Source: a bacterium (lineage in GTDB: Bacteria; Myxococcota_A; Bradymonadia; UBA7976; UBA1532). From it: 64,000 nt of DNA. The notes beneath the pieces are model-generated. The model was not told the DNA's origin, did no database searches, and was given only the letters and a program-made list of their open reading frames with translations. Within the stretch, counting starts at the first letter, position 1. Each line of letters begins with the position of its first letter. The DNA lies in assembly GCA_030427205.1 (NCBI GenBank), contig JAUHXC010000001.1:1-64000 (forward strand). The letters run 5' to 3'. Of the stretch, positions 54,862 to 64,000 are shown piece by piece. Both the position numbers and the translations under genes were made by a program.

Positions 54862-56304
54862 ATGCGCTTCTATACGCACTCCGTGCCCGCACCCGGCCGC
54901 GTGATCTCGCAGGCGCTGCTCTGCGCGCTGGCGTTCGCGCTGCTGGTCGCGCCCGGCGAGGCCTCGGCCCACGCCGAACAGCCCCGCGCCATCCATATCG
55001 TCTTCTCGCCGGCCATGCCCGACACGGCCTTCGTGCTCACCGACGGGCAAGGGCTCTTCGCCAACCCCAAGGGCGACTTCCAGTGGCTGTGCGAAGACGC
55101 GCTCTCGCCCACCGCCGGCCCCCGCGGGCTGGCCCTCGACCCGATGGACACCGGGCGCATCCTGGCGGCGAGCACCAACGGCGGCTTCGTCAGCGAAGAC
55201 GGCGGCTGCAACTTCGCCCGGCTCGACGGCCCGGTGGGCGTGCACCGGCTCATCGGCTTGTGGGGGCACCCGCTCGACCCGACGCTGTGGACCGCGAGCG
55301 CCACACCGATGGTGGCCAACGATCTGTTCTACACCGCCGACTTCGGCCGCACCTGGGCCGCGGCCGAGCTGGATCTCAGCGGCCTGCTGCGGGTCTTCCT
55401 GCGCCCCGCCGTCGACCCGGATCGGATCTACCTCAGCCACAGCGACGGCCTGCTGCGCAGCGACGACGGCGGCGACAGCTTCGTCGAGCTGGACCTCGAC
55501 CAGCCCGCGATCAACCGCGCCGAAGATTTCCGGCTGCTGGCGGTTCACCCCGACGACGGCGACGTGGTCTTCGCCGCGGTGGAGAACATCCGCGGGACGG
55601 CGATCATCCGCTCGGCCGATGCCGGCGCGAGCTGGAGCCAAGTCGGCACCATCGACGACTTCGGGCTGGCGATGATCTTCGACCCGGCGACGGGCGAAGG
55701 CCTGGTCGGCGGTCCCATCGCCGCGCCGCAACGCAGCGCAGACGGCGGCCTGACCTGGGTCGAGACCGACGAAGACCCCCTGCCCCGCTGCCTCGTCGTG
55801 GCCCCCGACGGTCGCCTGTGGGGCTGCCGCGACCCCTACTTCGACGACCCCTGGGCGATCGCCCACAGCGCGGACTTCGGCCGCAGCTGGGACGTGGCGA
55901 TCCAGCGTTACGAGGTCGTCGACCAGCGCTGGGACTGCCCGGTCGACAGCCGGGCGCGCCGCTGTTGCCGCGGCCTGTGCCCCGGGCAGCGGGTGCCGCC
56001 GGAGGACTGCGGCGAGATGCCGCCGCCGGACGATCTCATCGAGATGTGCACCCAGCCCGCGGAGTTCGAACTGACGCCGCTGGACATGGGCCCCGACGCG
56101 GCGGCCCCCGACGCGGGGCCCATGCCGGACATGGCCGAGCCGGCCGACGCCGGCGTCGCAGAGGTCGGCGTGATGCCCGACGTCGGCGAGGCCGACGGCG
56201 ACCCGGGTGATGGCTGCCGAGCGACCCCCGGGGCGCCCTATCCCTGGTCGCCGCTGCTGCTGGTGATCATCATGATCCGGTCACGACGCCGCCGCCCCCG
56301 CTGA
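54862..56304 (+). CDS. beta-propeller (BNR/sialidase-like) surface protein with C-terminal anchor, 480 aa
   Basis: ATG 54862 begins a signal peptide (LLCALAFALLVAPGEASA after MRFYTH). GTG 54826 is an alternative start. The body has repeated Asp-box-like units (TADFGRTW, SDDGGDSF, SADAGASW, SADGGLTW, SADFGRSW), which mark a beta-propeller of the BNR/VPS10 type. A Cys-rich segment and a long Asp/Pro/Ala linker follow. The C-terminus has a Cys, a short hydrophobic segment (PLLLVIIMI) and RSRRRRPR, a MYXO-CTERM-like sorting tag. Likely surface-exposed or secreted; ligand unknown. Confidence 0.8.
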   Translation: MRFYTHSVPAPGRVISQALLCALAFALLVAPGEASAHAEQPRAIHIVFSPAMPDTAFVLTDGQGLFANPKGDFQWLCEDALSPTAGPRGLALDPMDTGRILAASTNGGFVSEDGGCNFARLDGPVGVHRLIGLWGHPLDPTLWTASATPMVANDLFYTADFGRTWAAAELDLSGLLRVFLRPAVDPDRIYLSHSDGLLRSDDGGDSFVELDLDQPAINRAEDFRLLAVHPDDGDVVFAAVENIRGTAIIRSADAGASWSQVGTIDDFGLAMIFDPATGEGLVGGPIAAPQRSADGGLTWVETDEDPLPRCLVVAPDGRLWGCRDPYFDDPWAIAHSADFGRSWDVAIQRYEVVDQRWDCPVDSRARRCCRGLCPGQRVPPEDCGEMPPPDDLIEMCTQPAEFELTPLDMGPDAAAPDAGPMPDMAEPADAGVAEVGVMPDVGEADGDPGDGCRATPGAPYPWSPLLLVIIMIRSRRRRPR

Positions 56305-56380
56305 CGCTGCCGGCGCGGCGCAGTACACTGCGCCGAGTACATTCGACGCCGCTCGTCGGCGCGTCGACCGGGAGATCGTC

Positions 56381-57541
56381 ATGCCCAGATCGAGACGCCT
56401 CGTGCCCCTGCTCGCCGCCGCGTCGCTGGCGCTCGCCACCGCGTGCGGCGGCGCCTCGCGACCCGCGCCCGACATGGCGCAGGAGGCCTTCGCCGACGCC
56501 CCCGCCGCCTCGGGCGGCAGCTTCTCCAAAGCCGCGCCGGCGCCGTTCTACGCCGAGAAGTCGGTGGTCGGATCCGACGAGAAGAAGCCGCTGCCCGACG
56601 CCGAGCCCGACGCCAAGGGCATGGCCGCGCGGCAGGTGGTCTACCTCGGCTTCCTGCGGCTGCGGGTCAAGCGGCTGCTCGACGCGGTCGACGCGCTGAC
56701 CGAGAAGGTCACCGCCGCCGGCGGCTACATCGAGTCGCTGTCGAAGACGGTCATGGTGGTGCGGGTGCCCGCCGGCGACTTCGACGCGGCGATGAACACC
56801 TTGGCCGGCGTCGGCGAGGTGCTCGCCCGCCGGGTCAAGGCGCTCGACGTGACCGCGCAGTTCCTCGACATCCAAGGCCGGCTGGCGGTGGCCAACGAGA
56901 CCCGCGACCGGCTGCTCGAGCTGCTCGAGAAGACGCAGGACACCGACGAGCGGCTGCGCATCCTGCAGGAGATCAAGCGGCTCACCGAGCAGATCGAGTC
57001 GATGAGCTCGCGGCTGGCCACCCTGCGCAACCTGGTCGATTACTATACGATCACCATCGAACTGCAGCCGGTGGCCACCCACCAGCGGGCCGTGGTCAAC
57101 CGCTCGCCCTTCCGATGGATCCGCGATCTGCGCGCCCACTACGCCGCGCTCGAGGCCACCGACGAGGCCGAGCTGCCGGTGCCCGAGGGCTTCGTGAATC
57201 TCGACGACGCCGACGGCTGGGAAGCCCGCGCCGCCGATACCTCGGTGCTGCGGGTCAGCGAGGTCGACAACGAGCCGATGGGCGACGCGCCGTGGTGGGC
57301 CGCCGCCGTGCGCCACGAGCTCGACGGCCGGGACGAAGCCATCGTCGCCGAGGGCACCAGCGGCGGGTTGGCCTGGCTGATCGCCGCCGAGAAGGACGTG
57401 CAGCCGCGGGGCTGGCTGGTCGGGGTCGCCACCCAGGGCGACCGCCTGCTGGTCGTCGAGGCTTTCTTCCCCGACCCCGAGGCGCTCGCCCGCCACAAGG
57501 CGGCGGTGCTCGGCGCCCTCGACGGCTTTCGGATCAAGTGA
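56381..57541 (+). CDS. DUF4349 lipoprotein, 386 aa
   Basis: Lipobox LAAASLALATAC with the Cys at residue 22. DUF4349 domain from about 80 to 240: a strand VVYLGFLRLRVKRL, VTAAGGYIESLSK, VRVPAGDFDAAMNTLAGVG, then the coiled coil LLELLEKTQDTDERLRILQ and the final strand. An additional 150-residue domain follows with a Trp-rich WWAAAVRHEL region. DUF4349 proteins are membrane-attached with a long coiled coil; role unknown. First of three consecutive genes on this strand with related content. Confidence 0.85.
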   Translation: MPRSRRLVPLLAAASLALATACGGASRPAPDMAQEAFADAPAASGGSFSKAAPAPFYAEKSVVGSDEKKPLPDAEPDAKGMAARQVVYLGFLRLRVKRLLDAVDALTEKVTAAGGYIESLSKTVMVVRVPAGDFDAAMNTLAGVGEVLARRVKALDVTAQFLDIQGRLAVANETRDRLLELLEKTQDTDERLRILQEIKRLTEQIESMSSRLATLRNLVDYYTITIELQPVATHQRAVVNRSPFRWIRDLRAHYAALEATDEAELPVPEGFVNLDDADGWEARAADTSVLRVSEVDNEPMGDAPWWAAAVRHELDGRDEAIVAEGTSGGLAWLIAAEKDVQPRGWLVGVATQGDRLLVVEAFFPDPEALARHKAAVLGALDGFRIK

Positions 57542-57549
57542 GGCGCAGC

Positions 57550-58323
57550 ATGCGAGACCGACAGCATACCCGACCGATCATGCGGCGACCCGACCGGGCG
57601 ACGCGCGCGCTGCGCCCGACGGGCCTCGCGCTGCAGCTCCCGACGCTGTTGCTCCTGGCGCTGTTGCTCCTGGCGCTGCCGCTGCTGCCGCTGACCGCAT
57701 CGGCCCAGACCGCCGACGACGGCGCGCCGCAGGGCGAGGCAGCAACGCCTGAGGCAGCGCCGCAGGCAGCCCCCGTCGAGCGCGCCGAAGCGACGCCGCG
57801 GGCCACGGCGTCGACCGCGCGCATCACCCTCAAGGTCGTGCACCCCGACGAGGTCCGCCGGGCGCTGCAGGCCGCCGCCGAGCCGCTCGGCGGCTTTCCG
57901 GTGCTCGTCGAAGACCGCCGCTTGATCCTCAAGGTGCCGCCCGCGGCGCTGCCGCAGATGGTCGAGGCGGCGACCGGCGCCGGGCTGGTGATGGAGAAAG
58001 CGCTCGAACGGGCCGACCTCACCGGCGAGATCGCCCAGCTCGAGGCGTTGCTGCGCAGCAAGGAGGCCATCTTCGTCCGCCTGCGCACCCTGGTCGACGA
58101 CGCCGACGCCCAGGCCACGCTGCGCATCGAGAAGACCATGAGCAGCCTCGTCGCCGAGATGGAGGGCATCGCCGGCAAGCTGCGCGTCGAGCGGGCCCGC
58201 GCCCGCCACGCGGTGGTCGACATCAGCTTCCAGTTCCGCCAGCGGCAGCGCATCGTCTACGTGCGCTCGCCCTTCGAATGGCTCAACTCCGTCGACCTGG
58301 GGCAGTTCGATGCGCGCTTCTGA
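57550..58323 (+). CDS. DUF4349-like exported protein, 257 aa
   Basis: ATG 57550, 9 bp after the previous stop; ATG 57580 is an alternative. A signal peptide with a long hydrophobic core (LLLLALLLLALPLLPL) and an Ala/Pro/Glu-rich linker precede a domain that parallels the middle of the preceding DUF4349 protein: LKVVHPDEVRRAL, ILKVPPAALPQMVEAATGAG, a coiled coil (LTGEIAQLEALLRSK) and VVDISFQFRQRQ. It lacks the lipobox. It may partner the gene before it, as a paralogous pair. Confidence 0.75.
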   Translation: MRDRQHTRPIMRRPDRATRALRPTGLALQLPTLLLLALLLLALPLLPLTASAQTADDGAPQGEAATPEAAPQAAPVERAEATPRATASTARITLKVVHPDEVRRALQAAAEPLGGFPVLVEDRRLILKVPPAALPQMVEAATGAGLVMEKALERADLTGEIAQLEALLRSKEAIFVRLRTLVDDADAQATLRIEKTMSSLVAEMEGIAGKLRVERARARHAVVDISFQFRQRQRIVYVRSPFEWLNSVDLGQFDARF

Positions 58324-58792
58324 GACGCTGCGGCGGCTGCTCGTCGGCGCCGCGCTCGCCCTGTGCGCCGCGCCGCTCGCCGCCTGCGGGGGCACCGAGC
58401 ACCGCCTCGACGCCCCGCCCGCCTTCCGGGCCTACGCCGAGGCCGACGACCTGCGCTTGATCACCGCCGACGGCGTGCGGGTGGCCGCTCGGGAGGTGGA
58501 CAACGAGCCGGTGGCCGACCTCGACTTCTGGGTCGACGCGATGAAGCGCCACCTCGACAAGCGCGGCTACGCGCTGTCGGCGGAGGACTGCTTCACCACC
58601 GAAGCCGGCCAGAAAGGCTGCACCCTCGACTTCGTGCTGCCCCACGGCGCCGAGGACTGGGTGATGAGCGAGACCATCTTCGTCTACGGCGATCGGGTGG
58701 TGCTCATCGAGGCCGCCGGCCCCTTCCCCCGCTTCCAGGCGATCGCCGAGTCGTACAAGAAGGCCCTGCGCAGCTTCACCCGCGAGGATTGA
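58310..58792 (+). CDS. lipoprotein of unknown function, 160 aa
   Basis: Lipobox ALALCAAPLAAC with the Cys at residue 26. The mature protein contains TADGVRVAAREVDNEPVADL and two Cys (DCFTT, GCTLD) that could form a disulfide. The segment DNEPVADLDFWVDAMKRHL resembles the DNEPMGDAPWWAAAVRHEL stretch of the DUF4349 protein at 56381, so the two are probably related by domain sharing. Overlaps the previous gene by 14 bp, so the three are an operon. Confidence 0.8.
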   Translation: MRASETLRRLLVGAALALCAAPLAACGGTEHRLDAPPAFRAYAEADDLRLITADGVRVAAREVDNEPVADLDFWVDAMKRHLDKRGYALSAEDCFTTEAGQKGCTLDFVLPHGAEDWVMSETIFVYGDRVVLIEAAGPFPRFQAIAESYKKALRSFTRED

Positions 58793-58975
58793 CCGCCTCG
58801 GCCGTTGCCGGCGTCACCTCGGCGACATGCCGGGCATCTCGATCGGGCATCTGCCGCCATGCGCCCGCCTTCATGTGCACCGGATGGCGTTTCTGAGGTG
58901 TTTTTCATCGGGCCTTCATACGCCCTTCATCTGGACGTGAGACAACAGCCAGCGTCACCCCTACGGAGAGTGCCG

Positions 58976-59710
58976 ATGAAGCCCGCTCACCTCGCGATCA
59001 TCATGGACGGCAACGGCCGCTGGGCCGAACAACGGGGCCTGCCCCGCGGCAACGGCCACAAGGAAGGCGCCGAAGCCGTGCGCCGGATCGTGCGCCACGC
59101 CCGCAAGAGCGGGGTCGAGACGCTGACCCTGTTCGCGTTCTCCAGCCTCAACTGGGGCCGCCCCTCCGACGAGGTGGCCGACCTCATGGAGCTCTTGCTG
59201 CGCTTCCTCGACGAAGAGAAGCAGGAGCTCATCGACCGCGACATCCGCCTGACGGCCATCGGCGAGCGGGACTACCTGCCCTCATCGGTGCGCACCGCGC
59301 TGGCCGACGTCGAGCTGGCCACCGCCCGCTGCCGCACGATGACCCTGGTGCTCGCCGTCAGCTACGACGGCCGACGGGACATGGTCGCGGCCGTGCGCCG
59401 GCTCACCGACCTGGCGGCCCGCGGTCAGCTGCTGCCGGCCGATGTCTCCGAGCAGCAGATCATGGGCGCCCTGTCGACCCGCCGCCTGCCCGACGTCGAC
59501 CTCCTCGTGCGCACCTCGGGCGAGCAGCGGCTCTCGGGGTTTCTGCCCCTCGAGGCGTGCTACGCCGAGCTGTACTTCATCGACAAGCTGTGGCCCGACT
59601 TCAGCGAGGACGACCTCGAGCGGGCGATGGACGTCTACGCCCAGCGCCAGCGGCGCTTCGGGCTGACCGCGGCCCAGGTCGATACCCAGCTGGCGACAGT
59701 GCCCGCCTGA
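58976..59710 (+). CDS. uppS: undecaprenyl diphosphate synthase
   Basis: Cis-prenyltransferase that condenses isopentenyl diphosphate to make the C55 carrier lipid for cell-wall synthesis. The start motif is HLAIIMDGNGRWAEQRG with the catalytic Asp. GHKEGAEAVRRIV, LFAFSSLNWGRP and LLVRTSGEQRLSGFLPLEACYAELYF with the conserved Arg residues follow. Length 244 aa is typical. ATG 58976 follows CGGAGAG. It stands alone here; cdsA and dxr are not adjacent. Confidence 0.96.
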   Translation: MKPAHLAIIMDGNGRWAEQRGLPRGNGHKEGAEAVRRIVRHARKSGVETLTLFAFSSLNWGRPSDEVADLMELLLRFLDEEKQELIDRDIRLTAIGERDYLPSSVRTALADVELATARCRTMTLVLAVSYDGRRDMVAAVRRLTDLAARGQLLPADVSEQQIMGALSTRRLPDVDLLVRTSGEQRLSGFLPLEACYAELYFIDKLWPDFSEDDLERAMDVYAQRQRRFGLTAAQVDTQLATVPA

Positions 59711-60024
59711 GCCCGACCCGGTAGAGGGGTTGCCCCTTCGCTCGAACTCGGCGCGCAGGGCCCCTCCTGGCTCTCTACGGGCACTTCTCGACGCCGGCTT
59801 CGCCCGACGGGCCCGACTCGACAACCTCTTCGGCGGTGACTTCCGCGCGCTGCGCCCGCTGGGCCGACCGCGCCGCCGAGGCCCTCGCCGATCCGCAGCG
59901 CGCGCTCGACCTGAGCTGCCTCGACCGCCTCGACCCCCCAACCTCGCCGGCGAGCGAGCCGATACCCGAGGCATCAGCGAGCTGTTCGTCGGCACCCCGC
60001 AGCTGATGCCCGGCGGCTGAGCGC
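59711..60024. other. gene-free gap between uppS and smpB
   Basis: No gene with a start and ribosome binding site is present. A plus-strand frame near 59850-59970 (CARWADRAAEALADPQRAL) looks slightly protein-like, and another ends GISELFVGTPQLMPGG, so this may be the decayed end of an old gene. I see no terminator or hairpin with a T-run. Confidence 0.4.
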
Positions 60025-60480
60025 CTACCAGGCGTCGCGCATCGCCTTCTTCGCCTGCTTCTCCCGCTCGGCCTGGCGCTTGTCGTACTTCTTCTTGCCC
60101 TTGCCCAGCCCGAACTCGAGCTTGGCCTTGCCCTGCTTGAAGTAGATCGACATCGGCACCGCGCTGAAGCCCTGCTCCTTGAGCTTCGCCGCCAGGCGGT
60201 CGAGCTGGTGGCGGTGCAGCAGCAGCTTGCGGTCGCGGCGCGGCGGGTGGTTGTTGATGTTGCCGTAGGCGTACTCGGGAATATACGCCCCCACCAGCCA
60301 CGCCTCGCGGCCCTTCACCTGTACGTAGCCCTCGGCGATGGTCGCGTGCCCCTCGCGCAGGCTCTTGACCTCGGTGCCGGTGAGCTGCAGCCCCGCCTCG
60401 TAGGTATCGACGATCTCGTAGTCGTACTTCGCCCGGCGGTTGCGGGCGACGGTGATCACGTCTTTGTTGCGCGCCGCCAT
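60025..60480 (-). CDS. smpB: SsrA-binding protein
   Basis: Binds tmRNA and brings it to stalled ribosomes for trans-translation. The family signature is present: ARNRRAKYDYEIVDTYEAGL, TGTEVKSLREGHATIAEGY and the later FGLGKGKKKYDKRQAEREK with a basic C-terminal tail. Length 151 aa is normal. AGGAAG precedes ATG 60480. The tmRNA gene itself is not in this window. It lies beside the RNase P RNA gene. Confidence 0.97.
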   Translation of the reverse strand: MAARNKDVITVARNRRAKYDYEIVDTYEAGLQLTGTEVKSLREGHATIAEGYVQVKGREAWLVGAYIPEYAYGNINNHPPRRDRKLLLHRHQLDRLAAKLKEQGFSAVPMSIYFKQGKAKLEFGLGKGKKKYDKRQAEREKQAKKAMRDAW

Positions 60481-60535
60481 CGGGGCTTCCTCATGGTGTG
60501 GCCCGGCGGCGCGAGCCGCGGGCCGGGGAGAGAGT

Positions 60536-60935
<400 letters not shown>

Positions 60936-60957
60936 GAGAATCTTCCTTTCGCCGCCG

Positions 60958-61704
60958 TCAGCCCTCTGCGGGGGCCTCGGCCGGCTCGCCTTTCAGCCCG
61001 GCGAAGTCGACCAGGATGCGCCGGCAGTGCTGACAGTATTCGATGGAGCTCATGTGCTTGATGCGGATGAACTGCTGCGGCGGGACCTGCATCCGGCAGC
61101 CGGTGCACGTGCCGCCGGGCCCGACCGGCACCACCGCGACGCCCTTGCGGGCCTTCACCGTGCGGTTGAAGCGCGAGAAGAGCCCCGGGTCCATCGCCTT
61201 GCGCAGCTCCTGCTGCCGCGCCCGCTGGGCGGTGATGCCCGCCTCGCGGTCGGCGATGCGCTGGCGCAGGCCGTCCTCGACCTCGCTCATCTGCTGCTTG
61301 AGCGCCGTGTACTCGCCCTGCTTCTTCTCGAAGTCGGCGAGCGCGTCGGCGAGCTGCTCGCGCAGCTTGCCGAGGTCTTCGTTGGCCTGGGCGTTCTTGC
61401 GGCGGGCGGCGTCGAGCTCCTTGTTGAGCGCCGTCAGCTCCCGCTGCGAGGTGATGAGCGACAGCCGGCTGCGGGAGCGCCGGGTGGTCTCCTCGGCCTC
61501 CTTGATGCTGTCTTCCTTCTCCTTGCAGAAGGACTTCACCTCTTCGATCTGCTCACCGCGCTCGGCGAGCATCTGCTCGAAGACCTCGCGGACCTCGGCG
61601 TTCTCCTTGGTCAGCGACTCCAACTTCGCCTTCGTCTGCCGCAGGTCGCGCAGCTCGTCTTCGATGGCTTGCAGCTCAACGAGATGGGCCAGCGTTTCTT
61701 TCAC
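60958..61704 (-). CDS. zinc-ribbon coiled-coil protein (DUF164/CT398-type), 248 aa
   Basis: GTG 61704 follows GGGGAGGCACG. Residues 1-180 form a long coiled coil (LVELQAIEDELRDLRQTK onwards). The C-terminus has a C4 zinc ribbon: GGTCTGCRMQVPPQ and IEYCQHCRRIL. This matches the zf-RING_7 family, common in Myxococcota beside rnpB/rpoD-type loci. Its function is not established; a link to RNA or secretion has been suggested for relatives. It lies just upstream of rnpB and downstream of the tRNA. Confidence 0.9.
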   Translation of the reverse strand: MKETLAHLVELQAIEDELRDLRQTKAKLESLTKENAEVREVFEQMLAERGEQIEEVKSFCKEKEDSIKEAEETTRRSRSRLSLITSQRELTALNKELDAARRKNAQANEDLGKLREQLADALADFEKKQGEYTALKQQMSEVEDGLRQRIADREAGITAQRARQQELRKAMDPGLFSRFNRTVKARKGVAVVPVGPGGTCTGCRMQVPPQQFIRIKHMSSIEYCQHCRRILVDFAGLKGEPAEAPAEG

Positions 61705-61775
61705 CGTGCCTCCCCGGCCGGGCGGACCGGAGTCCGCACAAAATCTCTGCTCGGCGCGCCGCGCCGGGCGACGGG

Positions 61776-61848
61776 TGGGCCCACCAGGATTCGAACCTGG
61801 GACCAACCGCTTATGAGGCGGCAGCTCTAACCGCTGAGCTATAGGCCC
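61776..61848 (-). tRNA. tRNA with anticodon CAT, probably tRNA-Ile2
   Basis: A complete cloverleaf: acceptor GGGCCTA paired to TGGGCCC with discriminator A, D-arm, an anticodon loop CTCATAA giving CAT, and the T-arm GGTTCGAATCC. CCA is not encoded. The anticodon stem GCCGC/GCGGT and variable loop resemble the lysidine-modified tRNA-Ile that reads AUA rather than elongator tRNA-Met, but the two share this anticodon, so the identity is not certain. Confidence 0.85.
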
Positions 61849-61885
61849 AAAACAGCTCGGGCCGCATCAGCGCGGCCCGGCGGGT

Positions 61886-63622
<1,737 letters not shown>

Positions 63623-64000
63623 CTAGTGTGCTCCCTCGGCAATTTTACGGTCGAGTTCCTTCACCCGGTCCTTGAGCGCGCGCACCTCGAGATTGAGGGC
63701 CCGACCCCGTTCGGGGTCCGACTTGAGGGCGGTGCGCATCGCTTCCTGGAGCCGATTGAGCTCACCTTTCCAGCAGGCATACTCGCAGCGTGCGAGGGCA
63801 TCGGCGAATGCCTGGGGGACGGTCTCCCGGGTCTGGTCGGGTCGGCTGGCCTGGCAGGCCCGCAGAAACGCGACGGTTTCCCGGTGACCGAGCTGGTCGA
63901 GTTCGCTCAACAGGCGGTCCAGATTGGGGGTCGGGGTGCGGGTGACCTCTCGGTGAAGATTGTGAACAAAAACAGTCAGGCCGTCATGCGTCAAGAGCGT
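63623..64000 (-). CDS. C-terminal end of probable DNA primase (partial)
   Basis: The frame is open to the window edge, so only the last 125 residues or so are seen. The text is helical (LDRLLSELDQLGHRETVAFL, RLQEAMRTALKSDPERG) and ends LKDRVKELDRKIAEGAH, which fits the DnaB-interacting tail of DnaG. The position directly upstream of rpoD supports dnaG. The identification rests on location and character, as the catalytic domain is outside the window. A TTG at 63994 is not its real start. Confidence 0.55.
   Translation of the reverse strand, partial: TLLTHDGLTVFVHNLHREVTRTPTPNLDRLLSELDQLGHRETVAFLRACQASRPDQTRETVPQAFADALARCEYACWKGELNRLQEAMRTALKSDPERGRALNLEVRALKDRVKELDRKIAEGAH

Noticed and set aside
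59730..60020. 96-codon plus-strand frame after uppS
   Set aside because: Arg/Pro-rich with no ribosome binding site; at most a relic.
61776..61848. tRNA-Met (elongator) identity
   Set aside because: Not excluded, but the anticodon stem and variable loop fit tRNA-Ile2 better; left as probable Ile2.

Overview
The window is about 64 kb of uniformly GC-rich chromosome that looks like Myxococcota (former Deltaproteobacteria). The supporting signs are secreted lipoproteins with MopE-type Cys/Asp repeats fused to formylglycine-enzyme-like domains, caspase-like peptidases, Hanks-type kinases with PEGA or transmembrane tails, a DUF2330 protein with a MYXO-CTERM-like tail, DUF4349 lipoproteins and many GTG/TTG starts. 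No marker fixes the genus.

Layout. (1) 0-4.2 kb is accessory: an unknown CDS, a gene broken by a 7-bp duplication, a tiny HTH-like ORF, a WYL-like protein with a coiled-coil partner, and a degenerate 34-bp repeat. (2) 4.2-9 kb holds a translationally coupled trio (34-aa peptide, membrane protein, Ser/Thr kinase) and, divergently, a predicted nuclease-fold toxin with a likely partner or immunity gene. (3) 9-18.7 kb is a cluster of exported proteins: an SGNH-like lipoprotein without its serine, two formylglycine-enzyme-like lipoproteins, two caspase-like proteins each with a perfect EF-hand loop, and a PI-PLC-like lipoprotein. (4) 18.7-20.6 kb carries no convincing gene but three short-period arrays (11, 12 and 12 bp). 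(5) 20.6-28.8 kb lies between two related tyrosine recombinases and contains a TIR-like membrane protein, a two-gene module of unknown function with a zinc-binding partner, and a predicted PD-(D/E)XK nuclease-sensor. Just beyond it is a DUF2330 gene lacking its 5' end, which suggests the element boundary. This is the best candidate for an undescribed defence-type system. (6) 30.8-35.5 kb: an RNA ligase with an unusual operator-like cluster, a TPR membrane protein, and an asparaginase-ankyrin fusion.

(7) 35.7-49 kb is mostly core metabolism on the minus strand: an SLC12-like transporter, a PLP aminotransferase, lipA, lipB, the E2, E1-beta and E3 subunits of a 2-oxoacid dehydrogenase (no E1-alpha present), a fatty-acyl-AMP-ligase-like enzyme, a TPR envelope protein, and on the plus strand a predicted pseudokinase. 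(8) 49.9-53 kb is the cinA-thpR-recA operon. (9) 53-58.8 kb holds a PEGA-repeat membrane protein, a beta-propeller surface protein and a run of DUF4349-type lipoproteins. (10) 59-64 kb is housekeeping: uppS, smpB, the RNase P RNA gene, a zinc-ribbon coiled-coil protein, a tRNA with anticodon CAT, rpoD, and the end of a probable dnaG.

The genes work together most clearly in three places. lipA and lipB supply the lipoyl group used by the adjacent E2. cinA-thpR-recA is translationally coupled in part. The genes between the recombinases form a compact accessory block separate from the surrounding chromosomal functions. All family assignments come from reading motifs by eye; no database search was run.
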